In this document: piece by piece, positions 16,417-25,346 of the stretch
Position numbering within the stretch: the stretch's first letter is position 1
Layout: each line of letters begins with the position of its first letter
Source: an uncultured Clostridia bacterium
GTDB lineage: Bacteria > Bacillota > Clostridia > Christensenellales > Aristaeellaceae
Reading direction: 5' to 3'
Assembly (NCBI GenBank): GCA_944362695.1
Contig: CALVTQ010000137.1
Span: 1 to 44,490 of the forward strand
DNA: 44,490 bases
Notes under the pieces: generated by a model
Database searches by the model: none
Told to the model about the DNA's origin: nothing
The model's input: the letters and a program-made list of their open reading frames with translations, nothing else
Position numbers and translations under genes: made by a program

Positions 16417-18057
16417 TTAAATATCGCCGAAGCGCTTGCGGACGAGCTCGTTCATCATGGCGTTGGCCTGCTCGACGCCCGCGTCAATCAGCGCGGCTTG
16501 CAGGGCGTCCCACTTCTCGTCAAAGTCATCCGGCGGGCAGACGATGCAGTCGATCAGACCGGGGCAGGCGGCCGCGTCGAGCGCATCGAGCATGGCGGCA
16601 AGCTCCGGCGGGAGCTGAAGCACCCAGAGCGGCGGGAGGGTCTGCCTGTTCTCGCCCAAATCGGGGAAGATGCCGCTGAGCATATCGACGCCCCAAGCGT
16701 CGAGCGCCGCGCGCTCTTCATCATCGTATCCCGCGATGACGGTCTCGCGCGTGCTGCGGGAATACGGGTTGCCGGTCGAGTCGAGCGCCATGTTGCCGTA
16801 GCTGGGGAAGGGATAGACGTGGAAGCCCACGCCCGTGCGCGCGGCGTGATCGGGGTTTGTCGCCGCGTCGATGCGGTCCTGCTCGGTTTTCACGCGCCGG
16901 CCGGACTCGTCGTAGACGTAGTTGACACCCTCGATGCCCCAGTTGACGAGAATCTGTGCTTCCTCGCTGCACATCCAGTCGAGGAACTGCACGGCACGCA
17001 CCGGGTCCTTGCAGCTGGTGGTGATGCCGATGCCCCAGCCCACGGCCAGCGCGCCGCCATCCATCACGCGGCAGGGGACGCTCTCGTCCATCGTCACGGG
17101 CAGCGCGGCGTATGTGCGCTCGGTCATGCCCGCGCCGCGAAGCGACTGCTCGGCCTCGGCGATGCCCCAGTCGGCGTCCATCAGGCCCAGCACGCGGCCC
17201 TGCGCGATTTTGCGCAGATAGTCCTCGTGCGTCTGCGTGGCGAACTCCGGGTCGAGCAGGCCCTCGGCGTACATGGCGTTGAGCCAGCGGAAGTATTCCT
17301 TCTGCTCCGGCAGCGCGTGCTTGTAGCCGACGGCGCCGTCCTCGCCGATGATCCACTGGCCGTTGTCCGGCGAGCCGTTTGCGATGTATCCGGCGGGGTT
17401 GGAGAGCGTGGTGTACCAGTGCCAGTCGGTGCAGACGATGGACAGGCCGATCGTCTCGCGGCCGCCGATGGTCGGGTGCGCCTGCTTGTAGCGGCGGATC
17501 ATGTCGGTGTACTGCTCGAGCGTGCGCGGAATCTCGTAGTCGTTTTCGCGCATGACGGCCCATTGAAGCTGCGCCGTGCCCGCGCTCTCGAGCATCTCCT
17601 CCTGCACCTTGTCGCTGCACAGCTGATAGATGGCCGGGTCGTCCGCGCCCGCGCGCAGCATGTCGTATTCTTCGCCGTAGAGCGCCTTGATGTTCGGGCC
17701 GTACTGCTCGATGAGCGGGGCCATGTCGATGAGCACGTCGTGCTGGATGAGCTGCGTGGCATCGGACTTGGCGAAGATCAGGTCGGGGTATTCGCCCGTG
17801 GCGACCATCAGCTGCACGCGGTTGGTCTCCCCGGCGGACGGGTAATCGACGTCCAGCGTGACGCCGGTGCGCTCCGTGATGCGGCGGGCGACGGGGTCGG
17901 TCCACGGGTCCTCAACGCCGTCCTCGCTGTAAAATGTGAATGTGATGGGCTCGGGCGCGGTCTTTGCGCCGTCGCCCGCCGTGCGCAGGAAGAGCAGAGC
18001 GGCGATGGCGGCGATGGCGAGCACGAGCGCGGCGGCGATTGCGGCGCGTTTTTTCAT
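16417..18057 (-). CDS. Extracellular solute-binding protein, probably membrane-anchored
   Basis: 546-residue family 1 type (LplA/YtcQ-like) sugar-binding protein. Residues about 5-24 form a hydrophobic segment after MKKR, but there is no lipobox cysteine and no clear AXA cleavage site before AKTAPEPITF, so an uncleaved anchor is likely (inference). The body shows the usual pattern: a TFYSEDGVEDPW start, GEYPDLIFAKSD, a Trp-rich central region (TDWHWYTTLSNPAGYI) and EEAQILVNWGIEG near the C-terminal lobe. It follows the histidine kinase by 12 bp in the same operon and has no permease beside it; the permeases at 25.3-27.8 kb have their own binding protein. This suggests either a second specificity for those permeases or a sensory partner for the kinase. 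Start ATG 18057 has AGGAGG 7 nt upstream. Confidence 0.88.
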   Translation of the reverse strand: MKKRAAIAAALVLAIAAIAALLFLRTAGDGAKTAPEPITFTFYSEDGVEDPWTDPVARRITERTGVTLDVDYPSAGETNRVQLMVATGEYPDLIFAKSDATQLIQHDVLIDMAPLIEQYGPNIKALYGEEYDMLRAGADDPAIYQLCSDKVQEEMLESAGTAQLQWAVMRENDYEIPRTLEQYTDMIRRYKQAHPTIGGRETIGLSIVCTDWHWYTTLSNPAGYIANGSPDNGQWIIGEDGAVGYKHALPEQKEYFRWLNAMYAEGLLDPEFATQTHEDYLRKIAQGRVLGLMDADWGIAEAEQSLRGAGMTERTYAALPVTMDESVPCRVMDGGALAVGWGIGITTSCKDPVRAVQFLDWMCSEEAQILVNWGIEGVNYVYDESGRRVKTEQDRIDAATNPDHAARTGVGFHVYPFPSYGNMALDSTGNPYSRSTRETVIAGYDDEERAALDAWGVDMLSGIFPDLGENRQTLPPLWVLQLPPELAAMLDALDAAACPGLIDCIVCPPDDFDEKWDALQAALIDAGVEQANAMMNELVRKRFGDI

Positions 18058-18069
18058 GGGTGTCCCTCC

Positions 18070-19845
18070 TTACGGGTGATGGAGAACCGGCAGGCAGAGC
18101 GTCACGCGCGTGCCCTCGCCCGGCGCGCTGACGATGTCCACGCCGTATGGCGCGCCGTATTGCAGGGCGATGCGCTGGCTGACGTTGCATATGCCCACGT
18201 GCTCGCGGTCGAGGTTGTCAAAATCGGTCAGCAGGCGGCGCGTGCGCGCAAGCGTCTCGGGCGTCATGCCCTGCCCGTTGTCCTCGATGCAGATATACAG
18301 CGAGTCGGCGAGCGTCACGCGCACGCGCACAAGACCGTCCCGCGCCTTGCCCTCGAGGCCGTGGACGATGGCGTTCTCCACGAACGGCTGGATCAGCAGC
18401 GGCATGATCATCAGCCCCTGCGCGTCGATGCCGCCGGTGACGATCTCGTAGCGCATGCGGTCGTGGAAGCGGTAGTCCTGAATTTTGAGGTAGTACTCCA
18501 CGAGCTGCAATTCCTCGCGGAGCGTGCGCGGCGCGCTGCCCGCCGATATGCTCGAGCGCATGAGCTTGGCGAGCATCTTGGTGAGCTCGGCGATCTCCTT
18601 CTGGTCGTGGACGACGGCCTGCATGCGGATGGTCTCCAGCGTATTAAACAGGAAATGCGGGTTGATCTGGCTGGCGAGCATCTTGAATTCGACCTCGCGC
18701 TGGCGGGCGCGCAGGCGCTCTTTCTGCACGCGCTCGTTGGCCACGTCCTCCATGAGCTTCTTCATGCCGTGGGCCATGACGGCGAGGTCGTGCGAGAGCC
18801 CGGCGATCTCGTCCGCGCCCTCGATGTGCGGCGTGATGTCAAAGTCGCCCGTCGCCGCGCGGTGCATGTCCTCGCGGAGCTGGCCGATGCGCGCGCTGTA
18901 CAGATGCGAGATCACCAGCATGAGGCCCAGCGCCACCAGCACGCAGAGCATCTGCGGCAGCAGCGACTCGAGCGCGGAGACCGTCGCGGCGTGCACGATT
19001 TCGCCGTATGGCAGGAAGCTGACGAGCGTAAACGTCTCGTCCGCGTATTCCGGCGAAAAATCGACCGCCGTCATCAGGCAGTCCTGCCCGCCGTACTGCA
19101 CGCGCCCGCCGCCGGATTCGCCAAGCAGCGCGAGCAGCGCGGCCTCGTCGGCGGTCTTTGCGTTGGTGTGGAGCACCTTTTCGCCGTTGTAGACGAGATA
19201 CGTCTCCTCGGCGCGCCGGGTGACGGGCATCTCCATGCGCCTGTTCTCCACGACGATGGCGACGATGCCGATGGGCAGCATATCGCCCGTGTAGAGCATG
19301 CGCGTGAGCCTGATGCAGTTCTTGCGGCTGTATTCGTCGTAGATCCAGCTCCAATACGGCAGGCCCGCGCGCGCGGCGGTCTCGATGTACCAGTCCTGCG
19401 CCTGCACCTCGCTGTCGGCGTAGACGATGTATTCGTTGCGCGAGAGCGTCGGGTTGTCGGCGTAGAGCGTGATCGAGCTGACCTCGTGGTAGACGTTTTT
19501 GAGGATGCCGGGGATCGTGCGCATCTCGCGGTAGGCGTGCAGGATCTCGGCGTAGTCGGAGAACTCATGCGTGGCGAAATACTCGAGCTCCTCGTCGAAG
19601 TAGAGCTGCTTGGAGATGTCGGCGGCGACGTTCATGTCCTCGCGCAGGCCTTCGGCGACGGCGGCGAGCGAATTGCGCTGGCTCTCGGCCTCCTGCTCGA
19701 TGAGCAGCGTGCGCGTGCTGGCGTACATATACACGTCCGCGATGAGGATCGGGATCAGCCCGCCCGCCACGAACATGAGCATGAGCTGGCTGCGCTGGCG
19801 CATGCCCAGCAGCGTGCGCCGCAGCCAATGCATGATCCTGCGCAT
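18070..19845 (-). CDS. YesM-type sensor histidine kinase
   Basis: 591-residue membrane kinase of the LytS/YesM group (His_kinase family). One membrane segment near 20-42, a ~250-residue extracellular sensor region (dCache-like in position), a second membrane segment near 300-320, a HAMP-type linker (SHLYSARIGQLREDMHRAATGDF), then QINPHFLFNTLE with phospho-acceptor His397, and an ATPase domain with PLLIQPFVENAIVHG (N box) and DNGQGM (G1). Start ATG 19845 has GGAGG 7 nt upstream. It lies between the GH42 gene (20 bp upstream) and a binding protein (12 bp downstream), about 8 kb from the only matching response regulator in the window (27969-29429). The two together would form a YesMN-like system controlling the sugar locus; the pairing is inferred. 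Confidence 0.94.
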   Translation of the reverse strand: MRRIMHWLRRTLLGMRQRSQLMLMFVAGGLIPILIADVYMYASTRTLLIEQEAESQRNSLAAVAEGLREDMNVAADISKQLYFDEELEYFATHEFSDYAEILHAYREMRTIPGILKNVYHEVSSITLYADNPTLSRNEYIVYADSEVQAQDWYIETAARAGLPYWSWIYDEYSRKNCIRLTRMLYTGDMLPIGIVAIVVENRRMEMPVTRRAEETYLVYNGEKVLHTNAKTADEAALLALLGESGGGRVQYGGQDCLMTAVDFSPEYADETFTLVSFLPYGEIVHAATVSALESLLPQMLCVLVALGLMLVISHLYSARIGQLREDMHRAATGDFDITPHIEGADEIAGLSHDLAVMAHGMKKLMEDVANERVQKERLRARQREVEFKMLASQINPHFLFNTLETIRMQAVVHDQKEIAELTKMLAKLMRSSISAGSAPRTLREELQLVEYYLKIQDYRFHDRMRYEIVTGGIDAQGLMIMPLLIQPFVENAIVHGLEGKARDGLVRVRVTLADSLYICIEDNGQGMTPETLARTRRLLTDFDNLDREHVGICNVSQRIALQYGAPYGVDIVSAPGEGTRVTLCLPVLHHP

Positions 19846-19865
19846 CCGCCCGCCTCCTTTTTATA

Positions 19866-21887
19866 TCAGTCGATGTGAATGAGCATGACGCCGTTGCCCG
19901 CGAGGGCCGCCGCATCGCCCGCGGCGTAGGCCGTGCCGGTCAGCAGGTCGCGTCCCGCGAAGGGGAGCGTCACGCTCTGCTCGCCGTCGGTCTGGTTGAT
20001 GATGTAGACGATCCTGCCGCGCTCGTTCTCGCGCACGCTGGCGATGACGCCGCGCGGGGTGTCCATGATGGGCGCGACGCCCGCGGCCTTGAGCACATCG
20101 CCAAGCAGCGCCGCGCAGAGGGCTTCGTCCGGGCAAGTCGCCACGTAATAGGCATGGCCCTCGCCGAGGTCGTTGCACGTGAGCGCGGGCATGCCGGCGT
20201 AGAAGTCGGTCTCAAAATGCGCGAGCGCCTTTGCGCCTTCGGTGTGCACCACGTCGCAAAGCAGCCTGGCGGGGTAGCGCACGCCGTTGTAGACAAAGCC
20301 GTTGACCCTGTCCGGCGGCAGCGCGTCGATCTCCTCGACCCACACGCCGAAAATATCGCGCAGCGAGCCGGGATAGCCGCCCGGCATGACGAGGTCGTTT
20401 TCCTGCACATAGCCCGAGAAGCTCGTCGCAATCAGCGTGCCGCCGCGCCTCACGTAGCCGCGCAGCGTCTCGTCGTAGTCGCCCTTGACCATGTAGAGCA
20501 TGGGCGCGACGACGGCGGCGTATTTGTCCAGGGGCGCATCGACGCCCACGACGTCGACCGGCACGTTCATATCGAGCAGCGCCGCATGCCAGCGCGCCAG
20601 CTCGCTCACGGCGTCGATGTCCGCGCTCGGCCCGGCGGACAGGCTCGTCGCCCACCAGTTGTCCCAGTCAAAGATCAGCGCCACGCGCGCATCGGTCGTG
20701 CCGCCGAGAGTCACATCGCCGAGCTTATCGAGCTCCTCGCCGAGCGCCGCCATCTCGCGGAAGACGCGCGTGTCGCTGCGGCCCGCGTGGTCGATCAGCG
20801 CGCCGTGATATTTCTCGCATGCGCCGATGCTCCTGCGCATCTGGAAGAACATGACCGTGTCCGCGCCGCGCGCCATGGCCTCATAGCTCAGCCTGCGCAT
20901 GACGCCGGGGCGCTTGAGCGCGCAGTACTGATGCCAGTTGGAGACGCTCGGCGTCTGCTCCATCAGCCAGAACGCCTTGCCGCCGCCGACGCCGCGCATG
21001 ACGTCGTGGCGCAGGATGTTGAAATTCGCGGGCTCGCCGTAGCTTGGGTAGCTGTCCCACGCGATGAAGTCCATCTCCTTGGCCCACTTGCCGTAGTCGA
21101 GCTCGTAATACAGGCCCATCATGTTCGTGGTCACGGGGATGTCGGGCGTCACGGCGCGGATGGCGTCGCGCTCCAAACAGAAGCACTCGAGCAGGCTGTC
21201 GGACATGAAGCGGCGGTAATCGAGCGATATCCCCTGGAAGTTCGTGCGCACCCTGCCGCCCATGCTCCATTCCTCGCTGCGGAAGTCGGCGGGGACGATC
21301 TCCTCCCAGTCATAGAACGTGTGGCCCCAGAAGGACGTGTTCCACGCGCGGTTGACGGCGTCGATCGTGCCGTAGCGCTTCCTGAGCCAGACGCGGAAGG
21401 CCGCCGCGCAGTTCTCGCAGTAGCACAGGCCGCCGTATTCGTTGCTCACGTGCCATGCGACGATGTTGCCCATATCGCCGTAGCGCTCGGCGAGCTTTTT
21501 CGCCAGCAGCGGGGCGTAATGGCGGTAGGTCGGGCTGTTGGGGCAGGAATTGTGGCGCGCGCCGAAGCTGCGCTTCATGCCGTCCTGGCCCACGCGCAGC
21601 ACGTCCGGGTGGCGGTGCGCCATCCACGCGGAATGCGCCGCCGTGCTCGTGGCGAGGCAGACGTTCAGGCCGTTTTCGCGCACGAGATTCATGATCTCGT
21701 CCAGATCGGCGAAGTCGTATGTATCCTCGCTGGGCTGAATCCTGGCCCAGCTGAACACGTTGAGCGTCACAGTGTCCACGTGCGCGAGCTTGAACAGGCG
21801 CATGTCCTCGTGCCAGACCTCGCGCGGCCACTGCTCGGGGTTGTAGTCGCCGCCGAAAAGAACCTTGCTGATGCGATAGGGAACCAT
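19866..21887 (-). CDS. GH42 beta-galactosidase
   Basis: 673-residue cytoplasmic glycoside hydrolase of family 42. The TIM-barrel N-terminus GGDYNPEQWPREVWHEDM is diagnostic. Acid/base Glu150 sits in HVSNEYGG and the nucleophile Glu310 in FWLMEQTPS, the usual pair. The cysteine cluster CYCENC near 155-160 matches the zinc site of many GH42 enzymes. The trimerisation domain (about 390-600) and small C-terminal beta domain follow. There is no signal peptide. The start is ATG 21887, with AGGAG about 8-9 nt upstream; ATG 21893 is too close. It lies 18 bp after the fucosidase and is cotranscribed with it. It would remove beta-galactosyl ends exposed after defucosylation; GH42 enzymes can also take alpha-L-arabinosides. 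Confidence 0.94.
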   Translation of the reverse strand: MVPYRISKVLFGGDYNPEQWPREVWHEDMRLFKLAHVDTVTLNVFSWARIQPSEDTYDFADLDEIMNLVRENGLNVCLATSTAAHSAWMAHRHPDVLRVGQDGMKRSFGARHNSCPNSPTYRHYAPLLAKKLAERYGDMGNIVAWHVSNEYGGLCYCENCAAAFRVWLRKRYGTIDAVNRAWNTSFWGHTFYDWEEIVPADFRSEEWSMGGRVRTNFQGISLDYRRFMSDSLLECFCLERDAIRAVTPDIPVTTNMMGLYYELDYGKWAKEMDFIAWDSYPSYGEPANFNILRHDVMRGVGGGKAFWLMEQTPSVSNWHQYCALKRPGVMRRLSYEAMARGADTVMFFQMRRSIGACEKYHGALIDHAGRSDTRVFREMAALGEELDKLGDVTLGGTTDARVALIFDWDNWWATSLSAGPSADIDAVSELARWHAALLDMNVPVDVVGVDAPLDKYAAVVAPMLYMVKGDYDETLRGYVRRGGTLIATSFSGYVQENDLVMPGGYPGSLRDIFGVWVEEIDALPPDRVNGFVYNGVRYPARLLCDVVHTEGAKALAHFETDFYAGMPALTCNDLGEGHAYYVATCPDEALCAALLGDVLKAAGVAPIMDTPRGVIASVRENERGRIVYIINQTDGEQSVTLPFAGRDLLTGTAYAAGDAAALAGNGVMLIHID

Positions 21888-21905
21888 ATGCATGTCTCCT
21901 TTATG

Positions 21906-23354
21906 TCAGATTGTGATCTCGATGACGACGGGCAGCTCGCCCGAGGCGGCGGGTGCGCTCACGTGCAGCGCGTCGCCCTTCTGGGTGAAGGCCACGTCGC
22001 GGCCCGCGATGCGCACGGCCTTGACCCGCTTGTCCCACGCGTCCGCGCCCATCGACGCGATGGCGTAACGGCCGTCTGCGGCGGGGCGGAGCGCGGCGGC
22101 GTATACCTTATCGTTCGCGGTGTAGAAGCGGAAGTCGGCGCTGGTGTATGCGATGGGCTTCTGGTCGGAGAACTCGCCGTGCGGCTGCTCGGTCGGGCCT
22201 TCGCCGAAGCGATGCCACGGGCGCGCGCCCTTGAGCGTATCGCCGAACTTCTCCATCCAACCGGCCATATCGGTGAGGATCTTCATGTCGCCGGGCGCAA
22301 ACGTGCCGTCCGCCTTCGGGCCGACGTTGAGCAGCATGTTGCCGCCCTTGCTCACGGTGTCCACCAGCGCGCAGAGGATCTCGGCGGTCGATTTGTAATC
22401 GAGCGTGTCGGTGTAGCACCACGAATTGCGGGCGACCGCCGTGTCCGTCTGCCAGGCGAAGGGCATGATGCGCTCAAAGCCGCCGCGCTCGACCTCCGGG
22501 ATGCCGCAGGGCTCGGGCATGGCCTCGTGCTTGAAGCAGATGGCGACGTCCTTGCCCCAGGCCGCGCCGCAGTTGTAATAGAACGCCGCGAGGCGCTTGA
22601 GGTGCGATTCAAACGCGTGGTGGGAGATCCACCAGTCGAAATACAGCAGCGACGGGCGGTATTTGACGATGATCTCCGCCGTGCGCGCGAGCCAGTCGTC
22701 CATGTATTCCTGTGAGGGCCACGGCTTGCTGTCCCTGTCCTGATGGTCGGCGGGCTCGGGCATGGCGGGCCAGTAGAGGTCGCCCTTGTGAAGCGGCTTG
22801 ACGATGTCGCTGTCAAACTCGAGGCCGTGGCTCATGAACCACCAGTGCTCGGCCCTGTGCGAAGACGTGCAGAACTCGAGCCCGGCGTCAAGCGCCGCGC
22901 GCCGCAGCTCGCCGACGACGTCGCGGTGCGGGCCTTTCTTGACGGCGTTCCAGTCGGAGAGGTCGCTGTCGTACATCTGGAAGCCGTCGTGATGCTCGGC
23001 GACGGGGAAGATGTAGCCCGCGCCCGCCGCCTTGAACAGCGCAATCCACGCTTCGGCGTCGAAATGCTCGGCCTTGAACATCTCGATCAAATCCTTGTAG
23101 CCGACGTCCTTCTGCTCGCCGTAGACCTTCCTGTGATGCGCAAAGGCGGGCATGTCCTGCTTGTACATGTTGCGCGGATACCACTCGTTTGTCGCCGCGG
23201 GGACGGCATACGCGCCCCAATGGATGAAGATGCCCAGCTTGCGCTCGCCAAACCACGCGGGCACCTTGCGCGCGGCGAGGGAATCCCAGTCGGGCTTAAA
23301 CGGCCCGTCGGCGTTGACGCGGTCGATCATATCGAGAATCTGCTTTTCGTTCAT
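21906..23354 (-). CDS. GH29 alpha-L-fucosidase
   Basis: 482-residue glycoside hydrolase of family 29, which releases alpha-linked L-fucose. Seen motifs: WFGERKLGIFIHWGAYAVPA near residue 33-52, YIFPVAEHHDGF (a substrate-binding His pair), and LLYFDWWIS with nucleophile Asp240. The SKGGNMLLNVGPKADGTF block is another family hallmark. A C-terminal beta-sandwich runs from about residue 380. There is no signal peptide, so the enzyme is cytoplasmic and acts on imported fucosylated oligosaccharides. Start ATG 23354 has AGGAGG 7 nt upstream. First gene of a four-gene run (GH29, GH42, kinase, binding protein) with 12-20 bp gaps. Whether it prefers alpha-1,2 or alpha-1,3/4 fucose cannot be told from sequence. 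Confidence 0.95.
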   Translation of the reverse strand: MNEKQILDMIDRVNADGPFKPDWDSLAARKVPAWFGERKLGIFIHWGAYAVPAATNEWYPRNMYKQDMPAFAHHRKVYGEQKDVGYKDLIEMFKAEHFDAEAWIALFKAAGAGYIFPVAEHHDGFQMYDSDLSDWNAVKKGPHRDVVGELRRAALDAGLEFCTSSHRAEHWWFMSHGLEFDSDIVKPLHKGDLYWPAMPEPADHQDRDSKPWPSQEYMDDWLARTAEIIVKYRPSLLYFDWWISHHAFESHLKRLAAFYYNCGAAWGKDVAICFKHEAMPEPCGIPEVERGGFERIMPFAWQTDTAVARNSWCYTDTLDYKSTAEILCALVDTVSKGGNMLLNVGPKADGTFAPGDMKILTDMAGWMEKFGDTLKGARPWHRFGEGPTEQPHGEFSDQKPIAYTSADFRFYTANDKVYAAALRPAADGRYAIASMGADAWDKRVKAVRIAGRDVAFTQKGDALHVSAPAASGELPVVIEITI

Positions 23355-23481
23355 ATGTCTGCCTCCTGATGAAATCATTGAGATGGATGTGTCTATGATA
23401 AACGGCTCTGCGCTTGCAGTCCAGTCTCTTTCGAATTTTGTGTGTCAAAACTTTTTGGGGTATGTCTGCGTCCTGATGAAA
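23354..23481. repeat. 21-bp duplication of the fucosidase start region
   Basis: TATGTCTGCCTCCTGATGAAA (23354-23374, containing the GH29 ribosome site and half its start) recurs at 23461-23481 with one change (C to G). The distal copy has ATA in place of ATG and GGACG in place of GGAGG, so it cannot start translation. Confidence 0.75.
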
Positions 23482-23487
23482 GTTTTT

Positions 23488-23532
23488 CAAATAAACAGAA
23501 GCGGAGGGCCAGGGCCTGTGCCCCGACCCTCC
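23488..23532 (-). terminator. Terminator after the sugar-binding protein gene
   Basis: On minus, GGAGGG (23532-23527) pairs with CCCTCC (23508-23503) around an inner GGGC/GCCC pairing, followed by GCTTCTGTTTATTTG. It separates the transporter operon from the GH29 operon. Confidence 0.72.
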
Positions 23533-23567
23533 GTGTGGGTTCGAATGGGTTTGCGTGTGTTTGTCGA

Positions 23568-25271
23568 TTACTCGGCGTCGAGCTGCTCAATGAGCGCCTT
23601 GACCTCGTTCTCGGCAGCGGCGCGGCGGGCGGCCTCGTTCTCCTGGAACGCGACGCACTGGTCGTAGCCGTACTCGTTCGCCTTGGTCACCATCTCGTCG
23701 AACAGCGCCTCAAACTCGGCGTCGTCCTTGGCGAAGATGGCGCGCCAGCTGTACGTCTTCACGCAGTCGGCGCACTGGTTCCAGATGACCATCAGCTCGT
23801 CGCTCTTCGGGCTCTCGGAGTAGGTGGTGCCCAGGGACAGCTTGTACGCGGTCTTGGCCAGCTCCTCGTCCGGGGTCGCCACGCCGGTCTTGGCGCGCCA
23901 GTCAGCCTCGATCTCGGAGGAAGCCTCGGTCATGAAGCTCGCCCAGGAGCGATAGTTGAAGGTCTCGCCGGCGGAATCCGGGTTGATGGAGTCCAGGGAC
24001 CAGGTGGTGTTGTTCATCTTGAAGTTGCCGTCCTCGAAGGTGCCGGAGTAGCCGCCTTCCATCTGGGTCTTGCCGTCGAGCTTCGCGGCGCGGCCCAGCT
24101 CGGTGAACTGCGTCATGCCGTTCTCGTCGTAGTACCAGCAGACGTCCTTCGGGCCGTACTCGAGCGTCATGCGGCCTTCCGGCGTGGAGAGCCAGTTGAT
24201 GATCGCCATGCACAGCTCGGGATACTCGGTCTTCGCGCCGATGGACCAGATGCGGTTGCCGCCGTAAGCGTTCTGGCCGTAGCAGAGCGGGGTGGCCTCG
24301 GTCGGGACGACCGGGTACATGGCCTTGCCCTCAGCGGCGTGCGCGTCGCTGTTGTACAGGCCGGAGGCGAGGAAGTTGAACGGGCTGAAGAACGCAACGC
24401 CGTTCTGCATGTCCTCGACAGCGCCGTCGTAGCCCTGGGTCTGGCTGTCCGGATCGAGCAGGCCGCGCTGATAGAGCTTGTTGAAGAACTTCAGAGCCTG
24501 ATAGTACGGACCGTCCTCGAGCAGGGCATGGTAGTACTTCTGCTCAACCGGATCGTACAGGCCGAAGCCGAACTCGTCGTAGCCGTAGTACGCGGTCGCG
24601 GTGGACTTGACGTACATGACCATGTTGCCGTCCCAGTCAGAGAAGATGGACATGCCGTAGGTCGGCTTGCCGTTGTCGCCGGTCGGGCAGATTTCCTTCA
24701 TCTGCGCGAGGACCTCGACGACGTCGTCAAGCGTCTTGACCTCGGGATAGCCCAGCTGCTTGTACAGATCCCAGCGCATATCCCAGGTGTACATGAAGTT
24801 CTGCCTGTTGCGCGGGTCGGCGGAGACGTCGTGGCCGAAGCCGTAGAGCGTGCCGCCGGAGAGGTTGCGGTTCTTCTGCAGGGCGAGCGGGAAGGTCTCG
24901 GCGATGTAGGCGCCGTAGTCCGCGAGGATGTCGTCCTCTTCCCAGTCAAAGAGCATGCCCTTTTCAACGGCCTGCAGGTACTCGTCGGAGTCGCTGCCCC
25001 AGATGACGATGTCGCCCAGGTTGCCGTCGACCATGCGGGTCTCGTAGACGCCGTCCGCGTCCTGGATGATGTTGAGCTTCACGTTGAATTTCTCAAGCAT
25101 GACCTGGCCGAACCAGCCGATCTGCTCGCCGGAGTAGTTGGCCAGCTGGTCAAACACGTCCAGCGTGACCGTCTCCTCGGGGATGATCTCCGCCAGCAGG
25201 TCTTCCTCGGCGAACGCCGTGGAGACGAACAGGCACAGGAGCACCATCAGAAGAAGAGCGATGCGTTTCAT
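23568..25271 (-). CDS. Sugar ABC transporter substrate-binding protein
   Basis: 567-residue extracellular binding protein (family 1, LplA-like). Signal peptide MKRIALLLMVLLCLFVSTAFA with cleavage before EEDLL; no lipobox is obvious, since the cysteine lies inside the hydrophobic core. It carries many Trp/Tyr in the mature part (MYTWDMRWDLYKQLGY, CWYYDENGM, TYSWRAIF), as expected for oligosaccharide stacking. It is the third gene of the LplB permease/permease/binding-protein operon and ends just before a terminator. A 7-bp hairpin between it and the upstream permease (25298-25317) may raise its mRNA level relative to the permeases. Start ATG 25271 has GGAGG 9 nt upstream. The ligand is likely an oligosaccharide handled by the adjacent hydrolases. 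Confidence 0.93.
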   Translation of the reverse strand: MKRIALLLMVLLCLFVSTAFAEEDLLAEIIPEETVTLDVFDQLANYSGEQIGWFGQVMLEKFNVKLNIIQDADGVYETRMVDGNLGDIVIWGSDSDEYLQAVEKGMLFDWEEDDILADYGAYIAETFPLALQKNRNLSGGTLYGFGHDVSADPRNRQNFMYTWDMRWDLYKQLGYPEVKTLDDVVEVLAQMKEICPTGDNGKPTYGMSIFSDWDGNMVMYVKSTATAYYGYDEFGFGLYDPVEQKYYHALLEDGPYYQALKFFNKLYQRGLLDPDSQTQGYDGAVEDMQNGVAFFSPFNFLASGLYNSDAHAAEGKAMYPVVPTEATPLCYGQNAYGGNRIWSIGAKTEYPELCMAIINWLSTPEGRMTLEYGPKDVCWYYDENGMTQFTELGRAAKLDGKTQMEGGYSGTFEDGNFKMNNTTWSLDSINPDSAGETFNYRSWASFMTEASSEIEADWRAKTGVATPDEELAKTAYKLSLGTTYSESPKSDELMVIWNQCADCVKTYSWRAIFAKDDAEFEALFDEMVTKANEYGYDQCVAFQENEAARRAAAENEVKALIEQLDAE

Positions 25272-25297
25272 AGGTAGTGTCCTCCTTTTTATATTGC

Positions 25298-25317
25298 TAT
25301 GGCGTCAGTTCGCCATA
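25298..25317 (-). promoter_or_regulatory. Intercistronic hairpin between permease and binding protein
   Basis: TATGGCG/CGCCATA (25311-25317 with 25298-25304), loop of 6. Not followed by a T run, so it is more likely an mRNA-processing or 3'-protecting stem than a full terminator. Confidence 0.55.
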
Positions 25318-25346
25318 ATGCCGGGGTGGAATGTGTGTAAAGCCGG

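Noticed and set aside
16390..19878. A long plus-strand open frame (over 1100 codons) opposite the kinase and binding-protein genes, and similar ones at 12644-16184 and 32656-35868
   Set aside because: No domain or ribosome-site support; all are mirror frames of genes with clear catalytic or binding motifs.
23540..23556. GGGTTCGAATGGG, resembling a tRNA T-loop
   Set aside because: No acceptor, D or anticodon arm can be built around it; it is the spacer past the binding-protein stop codon.
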